Made by a program: the position numbers and the translations under genes. Below, one piece after another: positions 8,322 through 16,559 of a stretch of 16,559 nucleotides of DNA (position 1 is the stretch's first letter; every line of letters begins with the position of its first letter). The notes below the pieces were generated by a model. That model saw nothing but the letters and a program-made list of their open reading frames with translations, was not told the DNA's origin and made no database searches. This DNA is from Terfezia claveryi (lineage: Eukaryota > Ascomycota > Pezizomycetes > Pezizales > Pezizaceae), in NCBI GenBank assembly GCA_015179025.1, contig WHUX01000627.1, positions 1 through 16,559 of the forward strand, written 5' to 3'.

Positions 8322-9322
8322 ACGTGGTTTTAGTCTGATTAGCAAGACCCCTCTCTTGGAGATGTAAATGAAGAATGAAGAAATGAAGGAAAAGCGGTGG
8401 GACGGGCGGGGTATATATACATCTTGCCGAGGTTTATCATGTCATCAAATAAAAATACAAGCACATGAGTATCGATACTTAACCTATTGGGATGACGACT
8501 AGATAACAGATGCATGAGCCCAGTTTTATGGTCACTGAGCCAGAACTACTGGTTGATCCATATTCTCGGCTTCAACTTCCAAGTGTTCCGCAATCAATCC
8601 GTCCACAACAAGGCAGCCTTGTAACCCGTCTGTTGTCTCTGGGGGAGTTACTTGGCGTTGTCACGTGTATTGAAGCCTCTACACATATATGTAGGGACCG
8701 GTAGATGTTTTAACCAAGCACCGCCAAACGCCAAAACAATTTCCTGTTTTCATATATCTTCGGTTTCGGCCATAGTAACAAACACCTTGAAAGAATTATT
8801 AAAAATCGCTACAAAATCACAGTCATCAAGCCCTTTTGGTAATTAAATCAAATTGAGGCTATCTAAAAACCTTGCAATCTTTTATAATACGTACAGTACG
8901 GAGTATATTATTCTATATACTAGAGGGGCCCCATGTGTACAAGATTCAAAAGTTGCTTGACGCCTAGAGGTATGGTATCGGGTAGTCTGGTTTAGGTATC
9001 GGGGTGATCACACAAATCTGTATGGGGGGAACGGTATATGTATATAACAGGACGTACTGGTACCCTCCAAAGTAAGCCCAAGGAACCCCTGGCTGTGCGA
9101 CCCATGTACAACTACAAGTACATGCTGCAATGCAAACATGCGCCGTTTCTTTGAAAGTCGATTCGCGACAGATAAAGCTTCAGTGTTGTCCCCGGCTCGA
9201 ATGTGATTATTTAAACTCAGGCGTACCCCGCAAAAGCAACCCCTCCGACGGAGTGGGTCCCTCCACACCGGTCTCCACCTGCTTATTCCCTGGTATATTT
9301 TCACCCCACTCCCGGAATAACC
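8322..9322. other. Intergenic region, no gene seen
   Basis: No supported gene. It contains a TATA-like GTATATATAC at 8411-8420 without a clear gene behind it, and a possible poly(A) signal (8448-8453). TATA-like bases GTATATGTATATAAC near 9041, and GGTATATTTT about 30 bases before the ATG at 9323, could belong to the promoter or leader of the next gene. Confidence 0.45.
8448..8453 (+). terminator. Possible poly(A) signal
   Basis: AATAAA in TCAAATAAAAATAC, about 390 bases downstream of the stop of the 7191 gene and beyond the minisatellite. If used, the G-rich array would lie in the 3' untranslated region. The motif is common by chance. Confidence 0.2.
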
Positions 9323-9978
9323 ATGAGCTCCGGATCCGCTTCCTCCACCTACATGACAACCTTCCGCCCCACCCGCCTTATCGCTGCCCTCTTCGCCCTG
9401 CACGTGATTTCGTGCGTCGCCGCTGTCACCGCAGGCACCGATTCCTCCTCCCGCCGTACCCCCGGCGTCGCCGAGACAACCGCGACCGGGACATCCTGGA
9501 AGAACTCGCCTACGTCAACCCCCTCTCTGGCCGACCCCGCTCCCTCACCGCCGGCGGTCGGTATTCAACTCGTCTCCCAGACCAACATGCCCACAACCAC
9601 CACAACCACCATCATGACCAGCGAACCAGATTCCACCCGCACCACGCCTACGACGATCAACTCTCCCAATCGCACCCACACCACCAAAACCCGCACAAGG
9701 CTACAGAGATGACGATGCATTATGTCTCACCCAAGGATACGAGCAGAATTACGAAAAATACGTTATTAAGAGATCATGTGTTGCATTCCCCGACGAAGAC
9801 TCCCTCGGCGAGGATGCAGATGGGATCAAGGGTGTTGCCAAGACATAGACCTAGGGGGTCACCCGGGGGCCCAAGGAGGAGGACGGTGAGTGAGAAGAGT
9901 AAGACGGGGAGTGCAAATGGTGGGATCGCGAGTGGGGCAACAGGAGGGAAGGGTGTGCAGAGGAGGCATACGTTGTAA
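9323..9978 (+). CDS. Secreted-type, His-rich protein, frame break inside
   Basis: I do not recognise the family. The ATG at 9323 (context AATAACCATGA) opens a frame in which nearly every codon ends in C. It gives a Ser/Thr-rich start and a hydrophobic segment RLIAALFALHVISCVAAVTAG (first 20: RLIAALFALHVISCVAAVTA), a good signal peptide or anchor, especially from the internal Met at 9353. From about 9464 the C-ending bias moves to the frame reading DILEELAYVNPLSGRP, then a His-rich tract (HAHNHHNHHHDQ and later repeats), then an Arg/Lys/Gly/Ser-rich tail to the TAA at 9976-9978. The change equals one missing base, and the run CCCCC at 9459-9463 is a likely place. The joined protein would be about 220 residues. 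His-rich tracts often bind metal, but function is unknown. If the sequence is right, the 9323 frame alone ends at 9712 (129 residues, Thr-rich end). Confidence 0.6.
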
Positions 9979-10652
9979 TTTGGTTTTTGGGATGGGGAGG
10001 AAAAATTTAACAGATTGTTGAGAGCCCAATATTTATTTTTTGTATGGCAGAATCACTAAAGCATGATATTCAAGCGGTGGTATATATATAATTGTCTCAA
10101 TTCGACGGGCCCCCACATAGCAAGGCAACTGTGGGGTTGAATAAGTGCCTGCCAGTGCGGTAATCATACACAAAGACGGTCGACATCACCTTCGACTGTC
10201 TAGTTTTAAGCGACCAAAGAGCTGCAATAGGCAGCATAAATGATTGGGAGGATCTCGACCGTCCCCTATTGATCCAGGAAGGAGGACGACGACCAACGGG
10301 ATGGGGTAAAGGCTTTCTTCGGTTTCCGTTACAGGCAGGTCGCCGGAAGAGGGGGGCGGTAATGGACAGCATGGAAGTCCCTCTTCACTCGAGTTTATTC
10401 ACTTTCACATTCTATATGGGTTTGGTTCAAGTGGGCTTCAGTCAGGCCTCTCGGGGTCATCTGACATTAGCAGGTCAATGACAGCATGGGTGCTCTGTCA
10501 TACTGGAGTATATCTATTTTTCTTTATTTAGAATTGTTTGCCGGTTGCGCTTGCGTTTGTCGGTTATTGTTCGTTACATCTTCTTGCCGGTTGGCACTTA
10601 AGTTGTCTGTTCAGTTCAGTGTTTTGCGTTACATAGCCGCCAGACCCGGCGC
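9979..10652. other. Intergenic region, no gene seen
   Basis: No supported gene. A loose tandem duplication at about 10538-10634 has two parts that each start TTGCCGGTTG and end CGTTACAT. Overlapping open frames on both strands at 10097-10481 have no domain. Confidence 0.4.
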
Positions 10653-10760
10653 ATTAACTTTGTCTTATCTTGAATCCATCCGGGTTTCCGGGTGGCTCAT
10701 CATGGTCCCCCCTACTAGGACTACATATGAGTACTGGGTATTATTTTAAAAGAGAAAAAA
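10653..10760 (+). repeat. Dispersed repeat, plus copy
   Basis: Homologous to 5981-6076 in the opposite orientation: CTTGAATCCATCCGGGTTTC, then CGGGTGGC, then GAGTACTGGG and an A/T-rich end with a run of 12 A. The two copies are 4.6 kb apart in the window. Confidence 0.65.
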
Positions 10761-11104
10761 AAAAAACTGTGGGGTGATATTGGCAAGCATTTGGAGCGAT
10801 GGGATTTATATTTCGAAGGTCTCTGGATCTCAACTGTAATTTCAATCCATATGATTACATATTATCTATCAGAGGGGGGTAGAGAAAATGGTCCTTATGC
10901 ATATACATGTATCCAACAGATCACACATCGGGGGAGCCGGGGGGGAGAAGGAGGGGGGGGGGAATGTAGGAGTTTGAAGTTACCTATCATAAGTACTTGA
11001 GACCCAGGGCACACAGCGGAAAGGTTTCAAATAATATGTGTAGGGAATACCTCGCATTTACCGTAACCGAAGACTAAACCACCATTGACGTCTGAAAAGA
11101 CGTA
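10761..11104. other. Intergenic region with G-run
   Basis: No gene seen. The stretch contains the G-rich run at 10930-10962 and otherwise AT-rich sequence. Confidence 0.45.
10930..10962 (+). repeat. G-rich run, possible G-quadruplex
   Basis: G-runs of 5, 7 and 10 bases are separated by AGCC and AGAAGGA. The pattern fits an intramolecular G-quadruplex, and homopolymers of this length are also hard to sequence correctly. Confidence 0.7.
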
Positions 11105-11329
11105 ATGTACTCGAAGCATGCAAAGTATTGGGTATATCATAAAAGGCAGAGAAAATCGTACTATAGATGGAAAAATGAGAAGTATACCAGCGAGGAGGCA
11201 CAGGCAATGGTAGCAAAGATACAAATAGCCCTCCGTAAAATCCTACAACGATGGGTGAATGAACAATATAATTGGCCTCCCTGTAATTCGATGTATTTCA
11301 AATTTGAAAGTTGCGAAAACCGCGCGTAG
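11105..11329 (+). CDS. Possible small basic protein
   Basis: A 74-residue frame from ATG at 11105, with an in-frame TGA a few codons upstream. It reads as a basic, helical-looking peptide (YHKRQRKSYYRW, then EEAQAMVAKIQIALRKILQR). It has no known domain and no codon bias like the better genes here, and the frame could be open by chance in this AT-rich stretch. I list it only because its composition is more protein-like than that of its neighbours. Confidence 0.18.
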   Translation: MYSKHAKYWVYHKRQRKSYYRWKNEKYTSEEAQAMVAKIQIALRKILQRWVNEQYNWPPCNSMYFKFESCENRA

Positions 11330-11900
11330 TTGGAGCTACAACTAGGGTCAATTAATTACATAATTCGATAAATATTACTCCGTACTTGTAAGGAAAAAGA
11401 TGCCTGTAAACGGTAGGGCAGAAGTACAAACTAAAACTGATAGGGTAACGTTTTCATTCCCAACGGAGAGTGTTGTGAACCCGACTACCTACCTATAGAT
11501 AGTCTGATTACCTATATAGCTATAGTCTCGTGCCCAATGGAGTTAGGTAGGGCACTGGCACTGGCTAGTCTGGTTGGCACAACACGCACTGGCTATGATG
11601 GATTTGGTTTAGGTTATGAACTTGAAAGGTTTGCTGTTTTAATTGAATTGTATAATTCACTACTTTGTCCTCGGGAACACAGGAACCCCTATATCTCGAA
11701 ATCTATATTATGTTGTATTCCTGTAAATTGTCTGGCTGACACCACCAGAGGTAAGACAAGCGGCGTACCTCCCTCCTCCCCCCTTTCTCTCCCCACTTCA
11801 TACTCAAAAGCAAGTACTAAGTTCCTTAGGCTAGAGTATCGAAATTAACAAAATTCCTCTATCTTCCCAGGCCGAGTCAAACATCTGTTTGATTGAGTTA
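11330..11900. other. Intergenic region, no confident gene
   Basis: A 103-residue plus-strand frame at 11537-11848 starts MELGRALALASLVGTTRTG. It has no domain, and part of it derives from a GGCACTGGCACTGGC repeat. I do not call a gene here. Confidence 0.4.
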
Positions 11901-12044
11901 TACAGCTAGGTGGCAAAAAGTCTTGTACCCTGCATAAGCATGCAACAAATATCTTATCATTTTCCCATACAAAATCACCAAATATGTAGCGTTTGGGCCT
12001 CTTTATGCGGTGGGGGGTACGAAACATTTTGCCACCTAGCTGTA
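11901..12044. mobile_element. MITE with TA-flanked terminal inverted repeats
   Basis: The ends are TACAGCTAGGTGGCAAAA at the left (from 11901) and TTTTGCCACCTAGCTGTA at the right (to 12044). The inverted repeats are 30 bases including TA, with three mismatches in the inner part. The element proper is 140 bases (11903-12042) with a TA on each side, the target duplication typical of Tc1/mariner superfamily elements. It has no transposase; a minus-strand frame (11845-12027) runs through it and could be a remnant of an autonomous relative's end, or chance. It lies about 390 bases downstream of the stop codon of the NACHT-ankyrin gene. Confidence 0.85.
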
Positions 12045-12430
12045 TAAAGTCGAAAAAAACTATGAGGTTTCATCGGGTGGCGGTATTTGGGATTTTTGTC
12101 TTGCTTCTCCAATAAAGGAGGAAATCCAGGTGGCGTTTGATCCGGGAATACTGGCCCATCAATAAATTGGCAAGCTGGCCTATGCGGTCAAAAAGGGAAA
12201 AAAGGAACTGGGACTATGTCCGGGGGGCAGTAATTTCTCCATTTTCCCTACGTACTAGCTACAAACACGAAGTAGGGAACATGATAAGTGAAATAAAATC
12301 CAAGTGAATAAATATACAGCACATGCGCCGCTGTTTCAACTCGTGAATATGAATCAACCAACAATGAACAAAATAGAAATGGGTAGGTGACCTTCAGAAT
12401 GATTTCCAGGTTTAGCGAAAAATAACCATA
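12045..12430. other. Intergenic, 3' side of the NACHT-ankyrin gene
   Basis: No gene. It must contain the 3' untranslated region of the minus-strand gene if that gene is transcribed. I see no canonical AATAAA on the minus strand. A small inverted repeat with arms CCCTAC and GTAGGG lies near 12247-12278. Confidence 0.5.
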
Positions 12431-13027
12431 CTATCTGTACCGTGTTGGTGCCTTACGTTGTCGCTTTTGTGGATCTTGCCTGCCTTCGGGTGGACTTTTG
12501 CTTCGCCTTTTCCCTCCAACGCCCGATTGTGTTGCCCCCGCAGTGGCAGATGACGGTTCCTCTGCATACATAGGTTCCTGGGGATTGCCCTGAGACTGAG
12601 AGGATATTTCTCTTGTTGTGGAGGGCACAGATGGGCATGCAATGTCGTCTTCTAGTGATCTCTCGTCCGGACCTGGGTCGGGTGCCCCACTCGAGCTTGG
12701 AATATCACTCATACACCGCCGGATGGACGCGGGATCTTTAAAGTCTGCCACCCACTGCCCAGAGCTCAGAAAACGATAAAAGTCCCCCTTTGTAAAACCG
12801 TATCTTGTAAATGCAGCCCTCCCCCCTCCCTTCTGCAGTTGTACATCCTTGCAACGTTTTCCATCGTCGAAACAAGGACGACATATATTTATTCCATGCC
12901 CATAGCGAACGCAGTCACAACAATCTAACATGGTTCCGACAAATGCCTTTAGAGTTGAACTCAAATTGCAGAAGATGTGGGATACGTACGATAGAAGAAT
13001 CCAGACATATCCGTACTCTTGTGACTT
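12431..13027 (-). CDS. ZZ-like cysteine finger and basic tail (likely last exon)
   Basis: The minus-strand frame reads SHIFCNLSSTLKAF, then LDCCDCVRYGHGINICRPCF, then DDGKRC. The spacing C-x2-(C)-x11/12-C-x2-C...C-x2-C resembles ZZ-type fingers, which bind zinc and peptides; at the second position of the first pair there is Ser instead of Cys, so one ligand appears lost. After about residue 80 the chain is Ser/Pro/Asp-rich and disordered, ending in a bipartite-like basic stretch (GGKRRSKS ... KRQRKAPTRYR) that could be a nuclear signal. I favour it being the C-terminus of the NACHT-ankyrin protein through the 13028-13148 intron. The alternative is a separate small gene starting at the Met just before LDCCDC. 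The stop TAG is at 12431-12433. Confidence 0.6.
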   Translation of the reverse strand, partial: KSQEYGYVWILLSYVSHIFCNLSSTLKAFVGTMLDCCDCVRYGHGINICRPCFDDGKRCKDVQLQKGGGRAAFTRYGFTKGDFYRFLSSGQWVADFKDPASIRRCMSDIPSSSGAPDPGPDERSLEDDIACPSVPSTTREISSQSQGNPQEPMYAEEPSSATAGATQSGVGGKRRSKSPPEGRQDPQKRQRKAPTRYR

Positions 13028-13148
13028 CTATTAGGAATTCTGCAACTTAGCTGATAGAAATATTGCATCCCCACTGTGTTGATATCTTGGCAATCCTGAC
13101 CGTTCCTAGGTTGGTCCTCTAAATTGTCACTGGTCCAGTTCGGCTCAC
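13028..13148 (-). other. Possible 121-bp intron joining ankyrins to finger
   Basis: Donor GTGAGC directly after the codons for LILHW, a CAGCTAAG branch-like motif, and acceptor CTAATAG. Removal keeps the frame into KSQEYGYVWILLSYVSH and the cysteine finger. Without splicing the ankyrin frame stops at 13119-13121 and the finger region would need its own start (ATG within 12930-12931 or an upstream non-ATG). A competing acceptor TTGCAG, 12 bases earlier, gives a stop. Confidence 0.5.
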
Positions 13149-15175
13149 CCAGTGTAGTATAAGGTCGCGGATTGTTTCAGAGTTAGCAACATCGGCTGCA
13201 ACTCTCCCCTCATTGTCTTGAAGGTTGCGATTGATGCCCTTCTCCAGCAACATGCGGCAAATATCCGTGTAACCCCATGCTGCCGCATAGAATAAGACTG
13301 TATGTCCCTCACCAGTTTGATGATTGATATCGACAATGTCGCCTTCGGCCCATGAATATGTCAAGAGCATTTTCACCAGCTTCTGTCTCTCATGGCCCAT
13401 CGACCTGTGTAAATACCCACCTGGAATACCCCCCCTTCAAGTAGACTCTCAAGAATCAATTTAAATGCAGCCAGGTGCCCGTTCACATATGCCAAATGGA
13501 GAGCAGTGCCCTCGCAAGGAACATCTGTGTCCTGCACCCCATTTACCTTCAGCATTGGGTCATTACTGTGGCGTAAGAGTATTGCCACGACCTCCGTATG
13601 ACCGTTTCGCGCTGCCCAGTGTAATGGCGTGTAACCCCCGCCGTCCTGACGCAGTCCGGATGGGTAATTACGGTGCTCGCTGTCTCTCTTCAGGAGAAGA
13701 GAGACAACTGTGGCACAACCGGCTTTCGCTGCTAATGTCAAGGCTGTTGAACCACAGGGCGTGGTCTGGCCAGCGTAAATCGATGCTCCTGTGTTGAGCA
13801 GCAGCTCAGTGACAGTAGCATTTGTATGAGCTATGTGTAGCGACCTAGAATCGGGGTGCGACATATGCATGTTAGGACATATGTCACGATCATATCTAGA
13901 GAGGAGGTACATACGACCACCCATCATCCTGTAAACTTGAAACGAGTTCCAATGATCCTTCATCGCTTAACAGGAGCTCGATAATTTCGACATAATTTCT
14001 CCCACTCCGGACATCAGATCCTAGGAGGTTGACGGCCAGATTAACCGCAGTATGAAGTGCATTCTCACCCACATTATTCTTGCGTAACAAGAGTGGTGTA
14101 TAAGTACGCTCATGCGTCATGAGAAATCTCACGCAATCGACGCTACCTGATTCCACCGCTAAATGTAGTGGAGTCATTGATTTGTCCCCACCAGACAAAA
14201 AATAGTTGGTTAGTTCAGCCTCCAAAAGCATGTCAAGACTGGCTCTGTGCTTACCCTCCGCTGCCAGGTGCAGCGGAGACAACCCCCTAGAATCTAAAGC
14301 ACGCAGCCATGACGCAGGACTTCTTGTCATTGATAACAATACTTTGAGACAGGTCGGCCCGCCTTCACGAGCTGCATAGTGTATAGGCATGGACTTTTGG
14401 GCATCTTCCATAGCTAGCGCCTTAGGTCTTTGGGTGCTCGAAGCCGCACGCCCACGAGGTCGGATTTCCATCGCCATGGAGGCCAGGAAGGACACAACGT
14501 CCGGATACCCGGTGATGCATGCGATATGTAATGCAGTACGTTTGGTATTCGGGTACGCGAAAACACGCAAACCTCTCGGTCGCGATACTCATCTATCAGC
14601 AGTTTAACTATGTCGAGGTGCCCGTTTTGTGCGGCTAAATGGAGTGGAGTTACCTCACCGAGCCTTGGTGAGGAATTGATAAGCTGTCGGAAGCCTGGCA
14701 TACCAAACAGCATCTCAATGATGCCTTGATGCCCGATCGCTGCCGCAAGGCGCAGGGGCTTACTGCATTCCATATAAGGCAGCTTATTCTGGGACCTAAT
14801 GAACGATTTTCTCAAAGGCTTCACAGCTAGGAGTAGTCGCGCGGCTTCACCTTGCCCCTGTTCACATATGACGTTCAATAGCTGTCCGTAAATGGAGTCG
14901 TTGATCATATGGGAGCAGCTTCTCAACACGTATTCCAAAAGCACTTGAAAGACTTCGCCAAGGAACGATTTTTCAGCTGCCCGCAGAAGCTCATCAAAAG
15001 CTCCTTTACTTGATATACCCGATTCCAAGATCCATTTAATCACAGCGACGTTTCCCTGGTCGGCAGCAATATGTAGGCCCGCCTGAAGATCATTCCCTTC
15101 ATTGCAAATGAAGTCAGCGTACTCGTTGAGGATCTCAACAAGCCCCAGCTCACAGAGTTGGAGAAAGTGTGGCTG
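13149..15175 (-). other. Ankyrin repeat array
   Basis: Part of the NLR-like gene. About 14-15 repeats carry the TPLH/TALH signature: GLHIAADQGNVAVIKWIL, TPLHLAAQNGHLDIVKLL, TALHIACITGYPDVVSFL, SPLHLAAEGKHRASLDML, TPLHLAVESGSVDCVRFL, TALTLAAKAGCATVVSLL, TPLHWAARNGHTEVVAIL and others. Ankyrin arrays bind protein ligands and in NLR-like proteins are thought to sense. The units differ strongly from one another, unlike the near-identical WD or TPR repeats of some fungal NLRs, so this is an old array. Confidence 0.9.
13845..13914 (-). other. 70-bp intron in the ankyrin region
   Basis: Donor GTATGT (13914 to 13909), branch-like CCTAAC and acceptor TTCTAG all match fungal consensus. Removing it joins QDDGW to SSLHIAHTNATVTELLL in frame and restores an ankyrin start; unspliced, the frame hits TAG within eight codons. 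The length is normal for ascomycetes. Confidence 0.9.
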
Positions 15176-15917
15176 GATTGCTTTATCATCGATAGTTATT
15201 TGTGGTGTCCGCAGTGTTGGGATGGCTGAGCTCGTCGATTTGGCGTAATTGGCACACAGATTTCTAATGACTTCAGAGCGTACTTGTCGAGATCCCTCGG
15301 TAGCGCGGTAATGTACGATCCAATTCTTTGGCAAACGGGAAAGAAATAAGTCCCTGTACATCAAATTAAAAGCATTGTTTGCTATAAAAGGAAAGACCAC
15401 CTACCGCAGTTGCATAGTCATGAAAGGAAGTTTCACCTGTTGCCAGTCCTTCACCTTTCCCGCCTGGTAAATCGTGAACGACCTCGGGCAGTGAGTGTCC
15501 AGACTGCAATACAGCGTAGTTCAGGTAGGCCAAACAACACCTGGTAGCAGTATCGTGTGTGAAGTGTTCTACTGCCCACTGGTCGTTCTTCCGCCTTGTC
15601 TCATCCTGGATATACTGCTTAGCTGATGGGTGACAGAATATCAGGTGCTCGCGGCGGATTGTAAGTATCGGGCACAGAATCGGGACTATGGTCTCGACAA
15701 TGTCTCGCCGGATGTTGCTTCGATCGAACGGCATATCCTCGCATGTATCTATGGCCAAGGCAATAGAGAGCTCGTCCACTCGCATCGGTCTCGCGGCATG
15801 AAGAATCCAAGAGAGAACCCTTGTGGCTACAGCCCGAAGGGTCTTCGGGATACTCTCCAGTACGGCTTGGTAACAGTTCTCAGTACTCATAGGAAAGAAG
15901 CGTAGTCTTTGCTCAAT

Positions 15918-16559
15918 TTCAGCATGGGTGCCCCGACGCCAAGCTTCACTAGGACGGACAGGTTCATCACCGCTTGAAGGATAGTTACGCCTGGTGAGGT
16001 TAGTTTCTCCACTATCAAATCGCTAAACCTCTCCAGTGAAGGCCTCGAGGTCAGCAAGTGTAACATCTGGCGCTCGATAATAGTGGCTGTGTCCTTCTCA
16101 GTTGGTCCATTGACTTTGATGCATAGATGGGAGCATGGTAGTAGTTTCCAAGTCGCTTTTGAGGGTTCTCGTCCACATGCTTTACTTGTGGCAATGATCT
16201 TAAAGGCACCAAGTTGTACAGGTAATTGATTGATGTGCCAGTGATCTATGGCTCTAGTTATTCGATGGAGGAAGAGTTCGATGGAGCTATCACATTCATC
16301 GATGTCATCCAGCAGACAAATAACATCGGTACGAGCCGGGTTTATTAAGACCGAGAGGAAGAGGTCCCACAAAGCCGATGTCGACCATTTTAAGATAATG
16401 TCATCTGGAATACTGTCATTTGAAGCTACTGCAGATGGCTGGCGTAGTAAGATTTGACAGATGAAGGTGACCAGGAATCCTCGGACTGATCCTCGCACAT
16501 GGTGACCACTCTCAAACGTAAACCTCACAAGATATATCCGAGTTGTAGGAAAGCTGCGA
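15918..16559 (-). other. NACHT domain, 3' part
   Basis: Part of the NLR-like gene. From the edge it reads in one frame through VRGSVRGFLVTFICQILLRQ, the helix after the P-loop, to Walker B VICLLDDIDECD, whose paired acidic residues should bind Mg2+ and activate water. The following strand has TSKAC where most relatives have TSRP, so the usual Arg is Lys. Near 15943-15952 the text changes frame from NLSVLVKLG to EAWRRGTHAEIEQRLRF, which matches the usual continuation of this family. Confidence 0.85.

Larger units (their letters stand above)
12431..16559 (-). pseudogene. NACHT / winged-helix / ankyrin / Zn-finger NLR-like gene, 5' partial, frame-broken
   Basis: A STAND-type NTPase of the fungal NLR-like kind, a family tied to non-self recognition and programmed cell death. 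The frame is open to the right edge, so the N-terminal effector domain and the P-loop lie outside. Seen inside: NACHT core with Walker B LLDDIDECD (about 16289-16324) and sensor-like FKIIATSK; a winged-helix linker (YQAVLESIPKTLRAVATRVL, ending FCHPSAKQYI) at about 15600-15900; 14-15 ankyrin repeats (TPLHLAAQNGHLDIVKLL type) at about 13150-15175; then a ZZ-like Cys finger and basic tail. Two introns are proposed (13845-13914, 13028-13148). Frame changes are needed near 15947, 15402, 14562 and 13432. The first, third and fourth fit loss of one base; 15402 also shows a TAG. Conserved text continues cleanly on both sides of each break, so decay is recent or the breaks are assembly errors. Family call is firm; pseudogene status is not. 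Confidence 0.85.

Noticed and set aside
8097..8345. Trp/Gly-rich (plus) and Pro/Asn-rich (minus) proteins
   Set aside because: Both are translations of the 19-bp minisatellite; open frames follow from its composition.
9130..9978. A single 282-residue gene starting at 9130
   Set aside because: Before about 9464 this frame lacks C-ending codons, while the overlapping 9323 frame has them and a signal peptide; only the downstream part is believable.
10097..10481. Overlapping open frames on both strands
   Set aside because: No domain or codon bias on either strand and no transcript-like signals; left as intergenic.
8888..11390. TACGGAGTA / TACTCCGTA pair as ends of a large element around the 9323 gene
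   Set aside because: The shared motif is only about 11 bases, the flanks do not match, and there is no target duplication.
13465..13797. 110-residue plus-strand frame
   Set aside because: Shadow of the ankyrin repeats on the minus strand.

Overview
The window looks like nuclear DNA of a filamentous ascomycete. The arguments are a large NACHT / winged-helix / ankyrin gene of the fungal STAND (NLR-like) type, an intron with fungal splice signals (GTATGT, CTAAC branch point, TAG), C-ending codons in the better-preserved genes, TATAAAAG promoter-like repeats, and much gene-poor DNA with decayed repeats. A repeat-rich Pezizomycete such as a truffle would fit, but this is inference; the sequence alone does not identify the species.

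Layout. 1-7075 is gene-poor. It holds a decayed acidic, coiled-coil-like gene on the minus strand (943-1701), a second copy of that gene's 3' tail at 2683-2750, an imperfect tandem repeat, several perfect palindromes, about 2.7 kb with no convincing gene, and a nest of repeats at 5400-6600. The nest contains an inverted pair of promoter-bearing copies (5416-5671 on plus, 6301-6595 on minus) and one member of a second dispersed family whose partner is at 10653-10760. 7076-8321 is one compact unit: four exact-period 26-bp repeats, a 288-residue disordered, probably nuclear protein (7191-8057), and a G-rich 19-bp minisatellite just after the stop. 9323-9978 carries a short gene for a signal-peptide-bearing, later His-rich protein; codon bias shows a switch of frame at a run of five C. 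9979-12430 is again gene-poor, with a G-run and a complete 140-bp MITE whose TIRs are flanked by TA (Tc1/mariner type).

12431-16559 (minus, 5' end outside the window) is the main gene: a NACHT ATPase core without its P-loop, which lies beyond the right edge, a winged-helix linker, about 14-15 ankyrin repeats, and a cysteine-rich ZZ-like finger followed by a basic tail. The ankyrin part and the finger can be joined by a 121-bp intron. A 70-bp intron is very well supported. At least four points need a frame change; three of these fit the loss of a single base, two of them in homopolymers. The copy is therefore either a young pseudogene or carries assembly indels.

The genes do not form an obvious pathway. 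The coherent picture is an NLR-type immune/allorecognition gene beside fast-evolving small genes and repeat debris. I see no previously undescribed system that I can support firmly; the most unusual items are the tandem-repeat architecture on both sides of the 7191-8057 gene, the frame switch in 9323-9978, and the finger-bearing NACHT-ankyrin tail.
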